A model generated the notes under the pieces. That model saw only the letters and a list, made by a program, of their open reading frames with translations, had not been told where the DNA came from and did no database searches. Below, piece after piece: positions 34,875 to 44,070 of a stretch of DNA of 64,000 nt. The stretch's first letter is position 1. The number at the start of each line of letters is the position of its first letter. Where the stretch lies: NCBI RefSeq assembly GCF_014207255.1, contig NZ_JACHCZ010000001.1, forward strand, positions 1,665,378-1,729,377, in the 5' to 3' direction. The stretch comes from Pseudomonas sp. JAI120. Its GTDB lineage: Bacteria; Pseudomonadota; Gammaproteobacteria; Pseudomonadales; Pseudomonadaceae. A program made the translations under genes and the position numbers.

Positions 34875-36563
34875 TTATTTGGGCGCCATCATCGAGTAAC
34901 CGATGTCGGTATCGAAGGTCGCTCCCTGGCTGCCCTCGGTTTTCACTTTGGACCCTGCTGGGACGTTGTTCAGGTCGACCTGCACCCTTACTGCTTGCTC
35001 CGGCGGGGCCAACTGCTGAACAGCTTCCCGGCCGATCTGCGCAGCCCGTCGGCCAAGGTCGGTATCTGCACCACCAGTGGAGGCAGAGGGCGAACCACCC
35101 TCAGCACCGCCGCTCACCCCAGCACCATCAATGCCAAGCAACTTCTTAGCCCAATCGGGTAAGCCGTTCTTGATGGCGGCAACAGCCTCGGTGATCTTGC
35201 TGCCGAGGATTGCGCCCAGGTCCCAGCCTGTCAGGTACTTGATGAGGCCGTTGAAGCCTTCCATCATCAAAGTGATGGGGTTGTATTCCTTCCACAGCTT
35301 CCAGATACCGTTGATTATTCCGTCACTGAAGGCCGCCTTGACGCCCGCCCATTTGTCCTCGAAGAACCCGACGATGTTGTCCCAGTTCTTGTAGATGACA
35401 TAGGCCGCGGCGCCGATGGCCACGATGGCCGCCAGGAACCAGCCGACCGGCGTTAGAGTGATAGCCAACCCGAGCCCCTTCAGGGCCAGCGCCAGGTTCA
35501 GCACCGCCATCAGGAAGCCGCCGCCGATGTACAAGCCCAGCGCCGTAAATATCAGGTTGGCGGTGCCGAAGGTTTCGGAAAGCGAACCGAATATCTCGAT
35601 CACCGGCTGAACACCGTCGTACAGGTCACCAAGAAAGCCGGTGACTCGTTCGATGTTCCCAGGCAGGTTTTCAGCGAACGCCGTGGCGAATGCTTCAATC
35701 TGGGGACGGTACTTGACGATCGTCTCAATCAACCGCTTGCCCAGCATATTCAACTGCGGCACCAGGGAGCTTCCGATGCTATTGCTGACACCGCCGAGTG
35801 CCGCATGGATCGTGTCAAGCGTATCTCCGAAATCCTCACCTTCACGAACGGCGCTGTCAGAAATGACGACGCCGAGGCGACGAGCCTCGTCTGACATTTC
35901 CTTGAGCCCCGCACTGCCGCCGCGGATAAGCGGCAGTAGCTCAGTGGCACTCTTGCCGAAGATCTTCACCGCCGCCTGCGCTTGTAGGGAAGGGTCTTTG
36001 ATCTTCGAGATTCGATCAACGAAGGTGTCGAACAAAGCATCGGAGCTTTTCAGCTTGCCGGACGAATCCTTGATATTGATGCCCAGGCCTTTGAACATTT
36101 GCGAAAGCTCTTTCGAGCCCGCCGTTGCTGCGCCGATGTTGATTTGCATCTTCTGCAGCGCACCGCCCAGTGTTTCCGCTGACGATCCGCTGAGCTTCGC
36201 TGCGAAGCTGAGCTCCTGGAATCGCTCGCGGCTGATGCCGGTACGCTCGGCAGTATCACCAATTGCGCCGGTTGCATCAGCGAAACCCTGGAAAAACATG
36301 TTCAGCGCAGCGCCTGTGATTCCCAGCGTGGCCCCGAGCCCCAGCAGCTTCCGGGTGCTTGAAGCAACCGCACTACCCACGCCGCCGATCGCACCGCCTA
36401 AGTTCTTCAGGCTGTTCGCGAAAATCGGCAGGCCGGTACGATCAAGCGCACCGGCAATGCCAGCGCTCGCCGCTTTGACCTTGCCGAATATCCCACGCAA
36501 CGGCGCGGTGATCTTGTCCACGGCCGCGATGATGACGTTTAGGGAGTATCCTTTGTCTGCCAT
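34875..36563 (-). CDS. tail tape measure protein
   Basis: A 562-residue phage tape measure protein (TP901/Mu gp42 type). Long helical sections, central hydrophobic stretches ([50 protein letters not shown]) and repeated Ala/Gly-rich regions. Its short length predicts a short tail. Start at 36563 (MADKGYSLN), with GGAG upstream. It ends one base from the convergent moron stop. Confidence 0.92.
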   Translation of the reverse strand: MADKGYSLNVIIAAVDKITAPLRGIFGKVKAASAGIAGALDRTGLPIFANSLKNLGGAIGGVGSAVASSTRKLLGLGATLGITGAALNMFFQGFADATGAIGDTAERTGISRERFQELSFAAKLSGSSAETLGGALQKMQINIGAATAGSKELSQMFKGLGINIKDSSGKLKSSDALFDTFVDRISKIKDPSLQAQAAVKIFGKSATELLPLIRGGSAGLKEMSDEARRLGVVISDSAVREGEDFGDTLDTIHAALGGVSNSIGSSLVPQLNMLGKRLIETIVKYRPQIEAFATAFAENLPGNIERVTGFLGDLYDGVQPVIEIFGSLSETFGTANLIFTALGLYIGGGFLMAVLNLALALKGLGLAITLTPVGWFLAAIVAIGAAAYVIYKNWDNIVGFFEDKWAGVKAAFSDGIINGIWKLWKEYNPITLMMEGFNGLIKYLTGWDLGAILGSKITEAVAAIKNGLPDWAKKLLGIDGAGVSGGAEGGSPSASTGGADTDLGRRAAQIGREAVQQLAPPEQAVRVQVDLNNVPAGSKVKTEGSQGATFDTDIGYSMMAPK

Positions 36564-36646
36564 CCAACCCACTCCTCGGTGCGCTCAAGCCACCAATTCA
36601 GCTCGTCGAAATCCATTTCCATAACTTCCGACGGCTGAACGCTCAT
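36539..36646 (-). CDS. GpE-like second chaperone frame (frameshift product)
   Basis: An open frame with [11 protein letters not shown], like P2 GpE/Mu gp42-preceding small proteins, lies between the chaperone stop and the tape measure start and overlaps the latter by 25 bases. It is in the -1 frame of the chaperone gene (36664-36966) and stays open upstream through the G-rich stretch near 36676-36685. It is thus either made by -1 frameshifting as an extension of the chaperone, or from the ATG at 36646 (35 residues). The place matches the classical tail-chaperone frameshift. Confidence 0.65.
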   Translation of the reverse strand: MSVQPSEVMEMDFDELNWWLERTEEWVGWQTKDTP

Positions 36647-36663
36647 AACTTTGACGACGACGG

Positions 36664-36966
36664 TTACGCCTCCTTCCCACCCCCGAGGTGCTTCAGCAAA
36701 AAATCCCGGGCCTCGCCGATGACGGCGGCTTGATCGTCCTCGCTCAGCTCGTCGAGCAATGCAGGAGGATGGCCAACCATCTTGGCGCCGAGGTCAATCA
36801 GCGTGGCGAAGTCCATGTCCGCGCCGCCGTTGCCCTTGCCATCCGAAGTGATACGCAACGCATGGCCGCGCAGGTATTTCAGCTTGCGGGTTACGGTCAG
36901 CTCAGTGAACGTGTCCTTGCCGAACGTGATTTGCTCGGCGAGTTGAATCGTTTTTTCCTTTGCCAT
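36664..36966 (-). CDS. tail assembly chaperone (Mu gp41-like)
   Basis: A 100-residue protein, start MAKEKTIQLAEQITFGKDTFTELTVTRKLKYLRGHALRI, fitting the phage tail assembly chaperone family. It would coat the tape measure during tube assembly. Its stop is next to a G-rich sequence where a -1 frameshift can fuse it to the GpE-like frame. ATG at 36966 overlaps the tube stop by one base. Confidence 0.85.
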   Translation of the reverse strand: MAKEKTIQLAEQITFGKDTFTELTVTRKLKYLRGHALRITSDGKGNGGADMDFATLIDLGAKMVGHPPALLDELSEDDQAAVIGEARDFLLKHLGGGKEA

Positions 36967-37334
36967 TACTTGATTTCCTCGGCAGAGATGCCTTCGAAGC
37001 GGCAAGCGATGTTGCCTTCTTCGGTGTTGCCGGTGCCCTCGCCTGCGTACCAGGCCTCACTCAGGGTGATGACCTTGCCGTTGGCGAGTTCCAGCGTGAT
37101 GGTTGCGTCATCGAGCGTGACCAGGTCTTCAAGACTCAGCTCGTTGCGATCGGTGATCTCACCCTCAATAAATGGAATCTGAGGGGTTTCCTTGTATCCG
37201 TGGACAACGTCGGAGCCCACCACGCCTTCGCGTTTGGGCTTGCCGAGGTTGTAAGTGAAAGCGCCCTTGGCGAAGTAAATGTCGCCGTTGACCTTCAAGG
37301 CGATGAGTCCGCCAATACGGTTTTTTCCTGCCAT
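36966..37334 (-). CDS. tail tube protein (Mu M-like)
   Basis: A 122-residue tail tube protein (family of Mu M/gp40): MAGKNRIGGLIALKVNGDIYFAKGAFTYNLGKPKREGVVGSDVVHGYKETPQIPFIEGEITDR. It forms the inner tube through which DNA passes. It follows the sheath gene by 23 bases, in the standard order sheath - tube - chaperone - tape measure. Confidence 0.92.
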   Translation of the reverse strand: MAGKNRIGGLIALKVNGDIYFAKGAFTYNLGKPKREGVVGSDVVHGYKETPQIPFIEGEITDRNELSLEDLVTLDDATITLELANGKVITLSEAWYAGEGTGNTEEGNIACRFEGISAEEIK

Positions 37335-37357
37335 GTTCTTTCTCCTGGCAATCGCCG

Positions 37358-38830
37358 TTACAGGCGGAACTGAATTTTGTTGGCGACGATTCGCAGCTGG
37401 TTGACCAGGTCAGGCGGGATCAGCAGATCCAGGCGATTTGGGTCGCTCTCGTTACGCTCGGCGATCAGGTTGGCCTTGAAGTCTTCCATGTTCTCCACCA
37501 GCCCCAGACGCTCCCACTCACGGAACTTCGAGACCGCCTCGGCCTTCATCACCACCGGTGTTACCACTGGCTGCCCGACGCCGTAGCGCGTGCCATCGTT
37601 GGCAAGCTTGTGCCGCGGGTACTTGCGCAGGATGTAGTCGCGCCAGTCGTGGCGGATGTACATCAGGGTGAACAGCGTTTCGCTGTCCAAGTAGCTGATG
37701 TCAGTGCCGCCGGCGGTGTTGGTTTTGTAGGTGGTGATCAGGCGCTCAACAACCATGGTGCCGTCGTTGTTGACCTTGCTGGTCGCGATACCGTCGAACA
37801 ACAACAGGTTCCGTTCCTGGTTGGTGAACTTGTCCGCCGTGGCAGGCGCCAGGCACCAGGAGTACTGAAGATTCTGGATTGGCCGGGCCGGATCGATGGC
37901 AGCGTACAGGGCCGCAATGGCCATGGTCTCCGCGGCCTTCTCGTACGTTGGCATCGGCTCGTCGTTGGCCATAATGATGACCAGGTGCTGACTGTTGTGG
38001 CTGTCGCCAAGGGTTCCAAGGGAGCCTTGAGTGCCGCGCGCCGCTGTGAAGGCGTGGGCCTCGATTTCACGATCCCAGGCAAAGCGGCTGTTCAGTTCAG
38101 TCTTCACCGTCGCCAGGGTGGCTGCGTCGGTATATGCCAGCCCCCATACTTGGAACCACTCATCACCCAGAGCCGCCAGCGCCGAACCCAGTTCTGGGTT
38201 TCCAGAGCCGCCGGTGAAAGCGCTGATGGTGACCGCGACACCGGAAGGCAGTACCTGTCCGGTGTAATAGTTCACACGGGCGTTCAAGCTGTTACCGGCC
38301 TCGCCCTTGTGGCGACTAGTCAGCGTGACGGTGCCCGTTGCTGCCGTGGCGGTAACGGGCATGTCATCTGCGGCCGTAATCGCGGCGACCACAGATGCCG
38401 CGATCACGGTTGCTGTGTCGGCACTGATCACACCGACAGAGACGCGACGTCCGGCAATCATCAACTCGATGGTGCCGGATGCTGTGGCGGGGCCGGTGAA
38501 CGCCAGCGTGGCGGCTGCTGCTACGCCTGCTGGATTATCAACCACCGGCATCACTTGCAGCTCGGTATAGGTATCGATCGCCATCGCCGCGCGAACCATA
38601 CCAGCCAGCATCGAGCCCTTCCCGAACTGAACATCTGCCTGGGCCGGGCTGGTGATGCGGATCAGGGTGTTGGCAGCGGCAGCGCCGGCGGCCAGCTTCT
38701 GACCAATCAGCAGGCGACGGTAGCTGACCGGCTGAGGGCCTCGCACCGCCTTGCTGTTGTCGATCTCGCTGTAGACACCAGGCTTGCGAAGCGCGCCGGC
38801 ACCAGGAATCGTATCCATTCCGATGGTCAT
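37358..38830 (-). CDS. tail sheath protein (Mu L-like)
   Basis: A 490-residue contractile sheath protein. Matches the Mu gpL/DUF-type sheath: PGVYSEIDNSKAVRGPQPVSYRRLLIGQK at the start, a variable beta-rich middle domain, and C-terminal TSKVNNDGTMVVERLITTYKTNTAGGTDISYLDSETLFTLMYIRHDWRDYI. Its presence makes the phage a myovirus. Coupled with the DUF2635 gene upstream by a 4-base overlap. Confidence 0.95.
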   Translation of the reverse strand: MTIGMDTIPGAGALRKPGVYSEIDNSKAVRGPQPVSYRRLLIGQKLAAGAAAANTLIRITSPAQADVQFGKGSMLAGMVRAAMAIDTYTELQVMPVVDNPAGVAAAATLAFTGPATASGTIELMIAGRRVSVGVISADTATVIAASVVAAITAADDMPVTATAATGTVTLTSRHKGEAGNSLNARVNYYTGQVLPSGVAVTISAFTGGSGNPELGSALAALGDEWFQVWGLAYTDAATLATVKTELNSRFAWDREIEAHAFTAARGTQGSLGTLGDSHNSQHLVIIMANDEPMPTYEKAAETMAIAALYAAIDPARPIQNLQYSWCLAPATADKFTNQERNLLLFDGIATSKVNNDGTMVVERLITTYKTNTAGGTDISYLDSETLFTLMYIRHDWRDYILRKYPRHKLANDGTRYGVGQPVVTPVVMKAEAVSKFREWERLGLVENMEDFKANLIAERNESDPNRLDLLIPPDLVNQLRIVANKIQFRL

Positions 38831-39015
38831 TGTTTTTCACCCTTGGTTTCGGCCGGTACTACAGCCTCTTTGATGACGACGTCACCGGCCTTTTCCTTAC
38901 GGATCCAGTAACTGTTGAGTTCCACAGGCAAGCCTTCTGGCTTGATCTGCTCATAGGTGTCGGGGTGACGCACCAGGCGGCCCTCGGCCGGTTTCACGAG
39001 CACGCGCGTGGTCAT
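38827..39015 (-). CDS. DUF2635 family protein (Mu gp38-like)
   Basis: A 62-residue protein, MTTRVLVKPAEGRLVRHPDTYEQIKPEGLPVELNSYWIRKEKAGDVVI, typical of DUF2635, always upstream of a Mu-type sheath. Function not known; perhaps a tail-assembly factor. It overlaps both neighbours by 4 bases. Confidence 0.88.
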   Translation of the reverse strand: MTTRVLVKPAEGRLVRHPDTYEQIKPEGLPVELNSYWIRKEKAGDVVIKEAVVPAETKGEKQ

Positions 39016-39566
39016 GGATTCAGGTCCTCGATGATGGTTTGTGCGCGATCAGCCGGATTCGGCTGCGCGTTGCCCAGGCTGTATTCGGTCTTAACCGACT
39101 TCAGGTCTGGCAGGCTTTGGTTGAACAGGTCGTCAGGGTGACGATCAAAATATTCAGCGTCGAAGATGAGGCGGCACGCGCCCGTCAGGTGCTCCGACTG
39201 GTCCAGTAGAACCATGCGCGAACGCACGTACTGCAGGTCATTCACCGTATCGCCGAGCGTGTCGTCCATAAGCAGGAGGCGCTCAACCTGACGGGCCAGC
39301 GTATCGAGCGTGTCGTCCAACGCTTCGTTGCCTTCGGCGTGTATTTCCACCACCAGCTCTACGCGGCGCCTGTACTCCCTGGGGGCCTGGTTAAAGATCT
39401 CTGCCGATTCATCCATCGTGTAAACGATGATCGCTGGTAGCTCGCTTTGCCATCCGTTGGAAATGAGCGGAGCCACGCGGCTTGCATAGACGCTGGCCCC
39501 CGCATTTGTGGCGCCCAGCAGCACCGCAACGGCCTGCTTGCGGATCAGTTCTCGTGGGTGAGCCAT
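39012..39566 (-). CDS. Mu gp37-like tail terminator/neck protein
   Basis: A 184-residue protein of the Mu gp37 family found upstream of the sheath in Mu-like tails, probably a tail-terminator component. Start MAHPRELIRKQAVAVL at 39566 has AAGG 8 bases upstream; a TTG two codons earlier is also possible. No other motif. Confidence 0.78.
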   Translation of the reverse strand: MAHPRELIRKQAVAVLLGATNAGASVYASRVAPLISNGWQSELPAIIVYTMDESAEIFNQAPREYRRRVELVVEIHAEGNEALDDTLDTLARQVERLLLMDDTLGDTVNDLQYVRSRMVLLDQSEHLTGACRLIFDAEYFDRHPDDLFNQSLPDLKSVKTEYSLGNAQPNPADRAQTIIEDLNP

Positions 39567-39568
39567 AT

Positions 39569-39916
39569 TCAAACCTTGCGAAGGAACAAAGTTACGCCCG
39601 CCACACCGTCGGCTTGCACGTCGTGGATCTTGTACAAAACGCCACGCGCCTGGACGCGATCCCGGTTCGTAGGCTCGTTCGGCAAGTCAATCACTCGAAC
39701 CCCGAGGGTGGGGTTGTTAGAAGACACCGGCGCGCCCGTCTCAGGATCGACGGTAACGTGGGCACTATCGAACACCGCCTGCGCCAGCGGCACACCAGGC
39801 GCAACACCATCGGTCAGCCAGTACACAGCGCCCAATGGATCAAGCTCTGCTGTCGGCTCACTGAAGGCGCGGATCGAAACGCCGAGCATGCGCTGGGCCA
39901 TTGAGGCCCAGCCCAT
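39569..39916 (-). CDS. phage head-tail connector protein (unassigned)
   Basis: A 115-residue protein, MGWASMAQRMLGVSIRAFSEPTAELDPLGAVYW..., beta-rich, with a conserved RDRVQARGVLYKIHDVQADGVAGVTLFLRKV end that resembles head-closure/adaptor proteins of tailed phages. Its place between the capsid-decoration gene and the gp37-like gene supports a neck role. No firm family. Confidence 0.65.
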   Translation of the reverse strand: MGWASMAQRMLGVSIRAFSEPTAELDPLGAVYWLTDGVAPGVPLAQAVFDSAHVTVDPETGAPVSSNNPTLGVRVIDLPNEPTNRDRVQARGVLYKIHDVQADGVAGVTLFLRKV

Positions 39917-40270
39917 TTACGCCACCGCCGCCGGCGCGGATACGCCGTTCAGGCGGCAGGCGCCGGTGGCGGATGGGTTAGCGGCAACCTCAGTCGCCAT
40001 ACCCACCAACACCAGGCCGGTGGCCGACACGTTCGTCAGGGCACGGCTGGTGGTGTTCATGTAGATCGGGTCACCGATTGCCCAGGCCTGGGCGCTGATT
40101 TTGTTCAGGCCGAACACGCCGTCGAGCTTGAGCACCACCGGTGCAGCGGCTGCTTCGGTAGTAGCAGCCACGCCGACAATCGAACCGACTTTGTAGAGCT
40201 CGCCCGAAACAGTGCCGCCGGCTGGTGCTGGAACAGTCAGGCAGTCGCCGTGCTGGATGAAAGTCTTCAT
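39917..40270 (-). CDS. capsid cement/decoration protein (DUF2190)
   Basis: A 117-residue DUF2190 protein: GDCLTVPAPAGGTVSGELYKVGSIVGVAATTEAAA and AIGDPIYMNTTSRALTN. This family stabilises the capsid shell. It lies downstream of the protease-capsid gene, with a strong terminator between. Confidence 0.85.
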   Translation of the reverse strand: MKTFIQHGDCLTVPAPAGGTVSGELYKVGSIVGVAATTEAAAAPVVLKLDGVFGLNKISAQAWAIGDPIYMNTTSRALTNVSATGLVLVGMATEVAANPSATGACRLNGVSAPAAVA

Positions 40271-40305
40271 GCAAGGTCCCCTTTAGAGACAAAAACTGGA
40301 AAACA

Positions 40306-40332
40306 AAAAGGGCGCCACACGGCGCCCTTTTG
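40306..40332. terminator. intrinsic terminator after capsid gene
   Basis: Stem GGGCGCC/GGCGCCC with GTGT loop, flanked by AAAA and TTTTT, acting on the minus strand (also possible on plus). It would reduce transcription from capsid into neck/tail genes unless Q modification or partial read-through applies. Confidence 0.9.
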
Positions 40333-40353
40333 GGTTTGGAGCGAACGCCGGGC

Positions 40354-42384
40354 TTAAGCGCCCAGGTTCTTGTATGCGCCGCGGTAGTCGATCCAGCCGG
40401 CGCCGAACACCAGGCGGGCTTTGATTTCCATGCCGTCTACTTCGAAGCCCTCGCGGGTTTCGGTGAACACGCCCTGCTCGCCTTCGAGGTATGCATATTC
40501 AAAGGTGTCGATGGAACCTGGCGCAGCGAACAGGTACCACTGGTTACCAGTGATGCGGGCGTCGACGATCACAGTCAGCGAGGCGTTGCGCACATCGTTG
40601 ATGTCAGCGTTCTTCGCCGGCACGTAAACCGAGCTGGTGAACTGGAAGGCTTCCAGCTCCTTATCCGGACCAACCACCAGGAACTCCGGCGACAGGTTGA
40701 GGAACTCGCCAGCTTTGGATTTCTGCTTGCGCATGGCGGCGCGAGCGGCAGCCAAGGTAGTGGTGTTGATCGCACCGCCACTGCCCGCAACGTTGCCGTG
40801 GCTTGCGTCGTAAAACGGTACGCCATCAGCGAAGTTCGGGTTACCCAACAACAGGGCCCAAACCACATTCGACTCAGTCGCGGCCGCCGCATTACCCAGC
40901 GCAGCCGGGATGCGGGTGAGCGCGCCAAGGTCATCGTTCACGATGGTTTCCCAGGTGAGTGCGATGATCTTGCCGAACTTGGCGACTTTGATAGGCGCCC
41001 CGTCCTCGGACAGCGTGCCGTACTTGTACTCGCCGTGTTCTTTGACGGCTTCCAGTGCGGAGATATCACCCAGAGCTGCGCGGGTTACGGCGCGGAAGTC
41101 CGGTACCGTGGTCTGACGGCCCAGCGGGCGCCAGGTTTGAGGGGCGTTGGCGTAAGCATCACGCAGGGTGCGGTTCACAGTGCTACCGAGCAGCAGCGGG
41201 AAGTCGCTGGTGCTGTGCATGCCGGCCGCGCGCACTGCTTGGCGATCACAGCCCAATGCTGCGCGGGCCAGTTCCTGCGGCGTCATGCCCCGCGCGTTAC
41301 CGCCAGCCATCTCGACGAACTCACGAGCCATGTCCACCAGGCGCATGCCACGGAACTCGCGGCCCGCGTCTTCCAGCTTGACGGTGGCGTCGCAGCGGTG
41401 CAGCAAAGCATTCTGCATGGCAGAGCGTTTGGCGTTCAGGATGGCGACATCTTGACCGCCGTTCACGTTGGTCGGCTGGCTGTTGCGGGTTTGTGGCTGG
41501 GTGTTGTTCTGTGTTTCGGCGATCTTATCGATCAGCGCTGCGCTGGCTTCAGCAACAGAAACGCCGCGAGCAACCAGGTCTTCGACGAAGGGCTCGTCGT
41601 TCAGCTTCACCTTCTGGGCCATGCTACGAATAGTCAGGCTGCGTTTACGCTCCGACTCCTCCGCCTGGCGGCGAATGGTTTCCTCGGCTGCGCGTTTCGC
41701 TTCTTCCGCCGCGCGCTTCTCTTCTTCGGTCATTGCATCATCCTCTGGGGTCGTAGGCACGGCGGCCGTTTTTCCGGTTGGCTGATTTGCCTCCCGAACT
41801 TCAAAAATGGTGTGGAATCTTTGGCCTTCGTACTCGGCCGGGGTTTTGGCGCTGCGCACCTTTGCGCCGTCATCGAAGCCGATCGGGACGAGAGACAACT
41901 CCAAAGGCTCCCAATCGACGGCGCGGTAAGTGGGGAGCTTGTCGTCTTCCTCCTCCACGACTTCGTACCGGTGCACCGCGTAACCGACGCTGATGTTTCG
42001 AAGGATGCCGTCAACAACGTCCTTGAAGACCACGTCCGCGTCTTCACGCTTACTGAACCGGACCAAAGCGTGACCTTCGCCACCATCGAGCCAGGCCCGC
42101 TCTACCACGGCGAGTACCGCACTCAGCTGGTACTGGTTGTGGGTGTCGAGCAGTGGCGCGCCATTGTTGAGCCGATCGAGGCGAACCGCGCCCTCGCTTA
42201 CATCAAGCTCTTCCATGTAACTTCCGACATCCCATGACCAGCGCCGGCCTTTAGCGCCGGTCGTCCAGGTCAGCTCGACGGTTCGAGCATCAATGTCGAC
42301 TGAGCCCGGCCGCACGGCAGCGCGCAGGCTGAGCATCGGCGTCTCATGTGTCTTGCGTGTCATCGCCTGGTTCGGAGTTGGCAT
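40354..42384 (-). CDS. fused prohead protease - major capsid protein
   Basis: A 676-residue fusion. Residues about 15-200 are an HK97-type prohead protease (S78/U35): APLLDTHNQ gives catalytic His82, and ILRNISVGY gives Ser132. A charged coiled-coil scaffold (EEEKRAAEEAKRAAEETIRRQAEESERKR) follows, then the capsid domain (about 300-676). It would self-assemble, then cleave itself to leave the mature capsid. Start at 42384 is a choice; an ATG at 42363 is possible. The 5' end overlaps the portal gene. Confidence 0.9.
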   Translation of the reverse strand: MPTPNQAMTRKTHETPMLSLRAAVRPGSVDIDARTVELTWTTGAKGRRWSWDVGSYMEELDVSEGAVRLDRLNNGAPLLDTHNQYQLSAVLAVVERAWLDGGEGHALVRFSKREDADVVFKDVVDGILRNISVGYAVHRYEVVEEEDDKLPTYRAVDWEPLELSLVPIGFDDGAKVRSAKTPAEYEGQRFHTIFEVREANQPTGKTAAVPTTPEDDAMTEEEKRAAEEAKRAAEETIRRQAEESERKRSLTIRSMAQKVKLNDEPFVEDLVARGVSVAEASAALIDKIAETQNNTQPQTRNSQPTNVNGGQDVAILNAKRSAMQNALLHRCDATVKLEDAGREFRGMRLVDMAREFVEMAGGNARGMTPQELARAALGCDRQAVRAAGMHSTSDFPLLLGSTVNRTLRDAYANAPQTWRPLGRQTTVPDFRAVTRAALGDISALEAVKEHGEYKYGTLSEDGAPIKVAKFGKIIALTWETIVNDDLGALTRIPAALGNAAAATESNVVWALLLGNPNFADGVPFYDASHGNVAGSGGAINTTTLAAARAAMRKQKSKAGEFLNLSPEFLVVGPDKELEAFQFTSSVYVPAKNADINDVRNASLTVIVDARITGNQWYLFAAPGSIDTFEYAYLEGEQGVFTETREGFEVDGMEIKARLVFGAGWIDYRGAYKNLGA

Positions 42385-43864
42385 CGTCTGGTTTCTCTTC
42401 GGTGGATGGTGGCTGACTCGGCGAACCTGCGGCCGCAACTCGGCGCGGGTCGCAGTCCAGCACCAACCCGTACTCGTCGATCATTTCGTTTGCTTTCTTG
42501 ATTTGCTCGGCGTGCCGCTTGGGGTCGGTGATGCCAAGTTCGCGCAGCGCGTCCGGCCAGGTAGTGAGGCCGTTGCGCACGCGAGTGATGACGTTCTCTG
42601 TTTCCGCCTTCGGGTCGACCATGTCGCGGCGAGGCGGAACCCAATAGGCCTTCACGTCGTCGGTGACTCCACCAGGGAGAAGCACCTGCGCTTCCATAAA
42701 CCAGCGCCAAACCTGATCGCACAGCTGAGGGATCAACATGCGCCACTGCCAAACGTCGACCCGCCGCGCGAAGTTCAACCACCCCATTCGACCGCTGGAG
42801 AAGTTGACGCCCTTTAGGTCACCGGTGAGCAACTCATAGGGAACACCCAAGCCGACCGCCATTGCGTGCAGCTGTTGCCAGGAATACGTGGTGTACCCAT
42901 TGAACGTTGGCGGTGTGCCGAAGCTGACGCTTTCCCCGAACCCAAGCTCCTGAACAATGCCCGGCTCTACCCGGTCAATTAGCGGTGGCTTCTTGCCGCC
43001 AGGTGTACTGGTGTTTTCGTCCTTGGTGACGAACGCGGCGAAGCAGGAGGCGATCTTCGCCTGCTCCATCACCGCATCTTCCATTTCGTCGAAGTTGCGC
43101 ATTCGCTGGATGACAGGAGCCAGCCAGCTATAGCCGCGAGCTTGGCCTGGGCGTTTGCGGAGGAAGATGTGAATCACATCTTCGGCGGGTACCCGGCGCG
43201 ATTGTAGGGAGCCCCACACAGCGTTCGCGCCAGGATGCTCATCGAACAACCAGTACGCGACGCGGCGGCCGAGGGCGTCGAACTCTACGCCCTGAATAAT
43301 CCGGTTGAGCCCGACAATGTCCGCCTTAGACTCATCGAGAAAGTCAGCCTCAAGCACTTGCAACTGGACCGGGACCGGCAAGCCGTCAGAACTGAAGCGC
43401 CGGCGCCGGCGAACCAAGCATTCGCCGCTTTCAGCAACAGCCTCCATGATCATGTGCTGCAGGCCGTAAAAGTTATCCAGCCCGTCAGCATCACAAACGG
43501 TGGTCTCGGCCCAGGCCTTCCAAAGATCCATAAGCCGCAGGCCATCGCGATCCCGCTTCGCCAAAGGCAAAGGCACAATACCGGCGCCCACAGCATTGTC
43601 AGCAATGCCCGTTATCCCGCGCTCACCGAACGGGTTGTTGCGCCGCTGATCACGCGCGCGGTTGCGAAGCTTGGCCAGGGCCGGCGCGTTCTCTACGTTC
43701 GCGTCGGCACCCGTGGCGCGCCATCCATCATTGCGCCGGCCGCCGGCCGCACCCTCAAACCTGCGCTCGATCATCTTCAGCGCTATGTCCGTGCGAGCTT
43801 TCTTCAGCCGCATCTCGGAGCGCTTGGCTGCATACCCAGGGAACAGGCTGTCGAGCATGCTCAT
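42344..43864 (-). CDS. portal protein (lambda type)
   Basis: A 506-residue phage portal of the lambda B family: MSMLDSLFPGYAAKRSEMRLKKARTDIALKMIERRFEGAAGGRRNDGW, and blocks YGLQHMIMEAVAESGECLVRRRR and GVPYELLTGDLKGVNFSSGRMGWLNFAR. It forms the dodecameric DNA gate at the capsid vertex. It overlaps gpW by 4 bases. The C-terminal tail is acidic. Confidence 0.93.
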   Translation of the reverse strand: MSMLDSLFPGYAAKRSEMRLKKARTDIALKMIERRFEGAAGGRRNDGWRATGADANVENAPALAKLRNRARDQRRNNPFGERGITGIADNAVGAGIVPLPLAKRDRDGLRLMDLWKAWAETTVCDADGLDNFYGLQHMIMEAVAESGECLVRRRRRFSSDGLPVPVQLQVLEADFLDESKADIVGLNRIIQGVEFDALGRRVAYWLFDEHPGANAVWGSLQSRRVPAEDVIHIFLRKRPGQARGYSWLAPVIQRMRNFDEMEDAVMEQAKIASCFAAFVTKDENTSTPGGKKPPLIDRVEPGIVQELGFGESVSFGTPPTFNGYTTYSWQQLHAMAVGLGVPYELLTGDLKGVNFSSGRMGWLNFARRVDVWQWRMLIPQLCDQVWRWFMEAQVLLPGGVTDDVKAYWVPPRRDMVDPKAETENVITRVRNGLTTWPDALRELGITDPKRHAEQIKKANEMIDEYGLVLDCDPRRVAAAGSPSQPPSTEEKPDDANSEPGDDTQDT

Positions 43865-44070
43865 GGGCAGTATCCTTTGGAGAATGAGGTGTAACGGCGA
43901 CCACCGCCGTTGCAGGCGTTCAGCCCCAGGTCGGTGGCCATCAGCTTAAGGATGCGCATCATCTCGTCGAGTGACCGGTAAGTGACGCTCTTATCGGCAT
44001 ACCTGACCGACAACGCCCCTTCAGCGATTGCCGCCTGCAGGGCGTTGTATTGCTCGATCGTGTAGGCCAT
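43861..44070 (-). CDS. head-tail joining protein gpW
   Basis: A 69-residue gpW-type protein (MAYTIEQYNALQAAIAEGALSVRYADKSVTYRSLDEMMRILKLM). It fills the portal channel for head completion. The classical lambda order terminase - gpW - portal is kept. The start overlaps the terminase stop by one base. Confidence 0.9.
   Translation of the reverse strand: MAYTIEQYNALQAAIAEGALSVRYADKSVTYRSLDEMMRILKLMATDLGLNACNGGGRRYTSFSKGYCP

Noticed and set aside
40330..42237. Long rightward frame opposite the capsid gene
   Set aside because: Antisense to the protease-capsid gene, with no recognisable domain.
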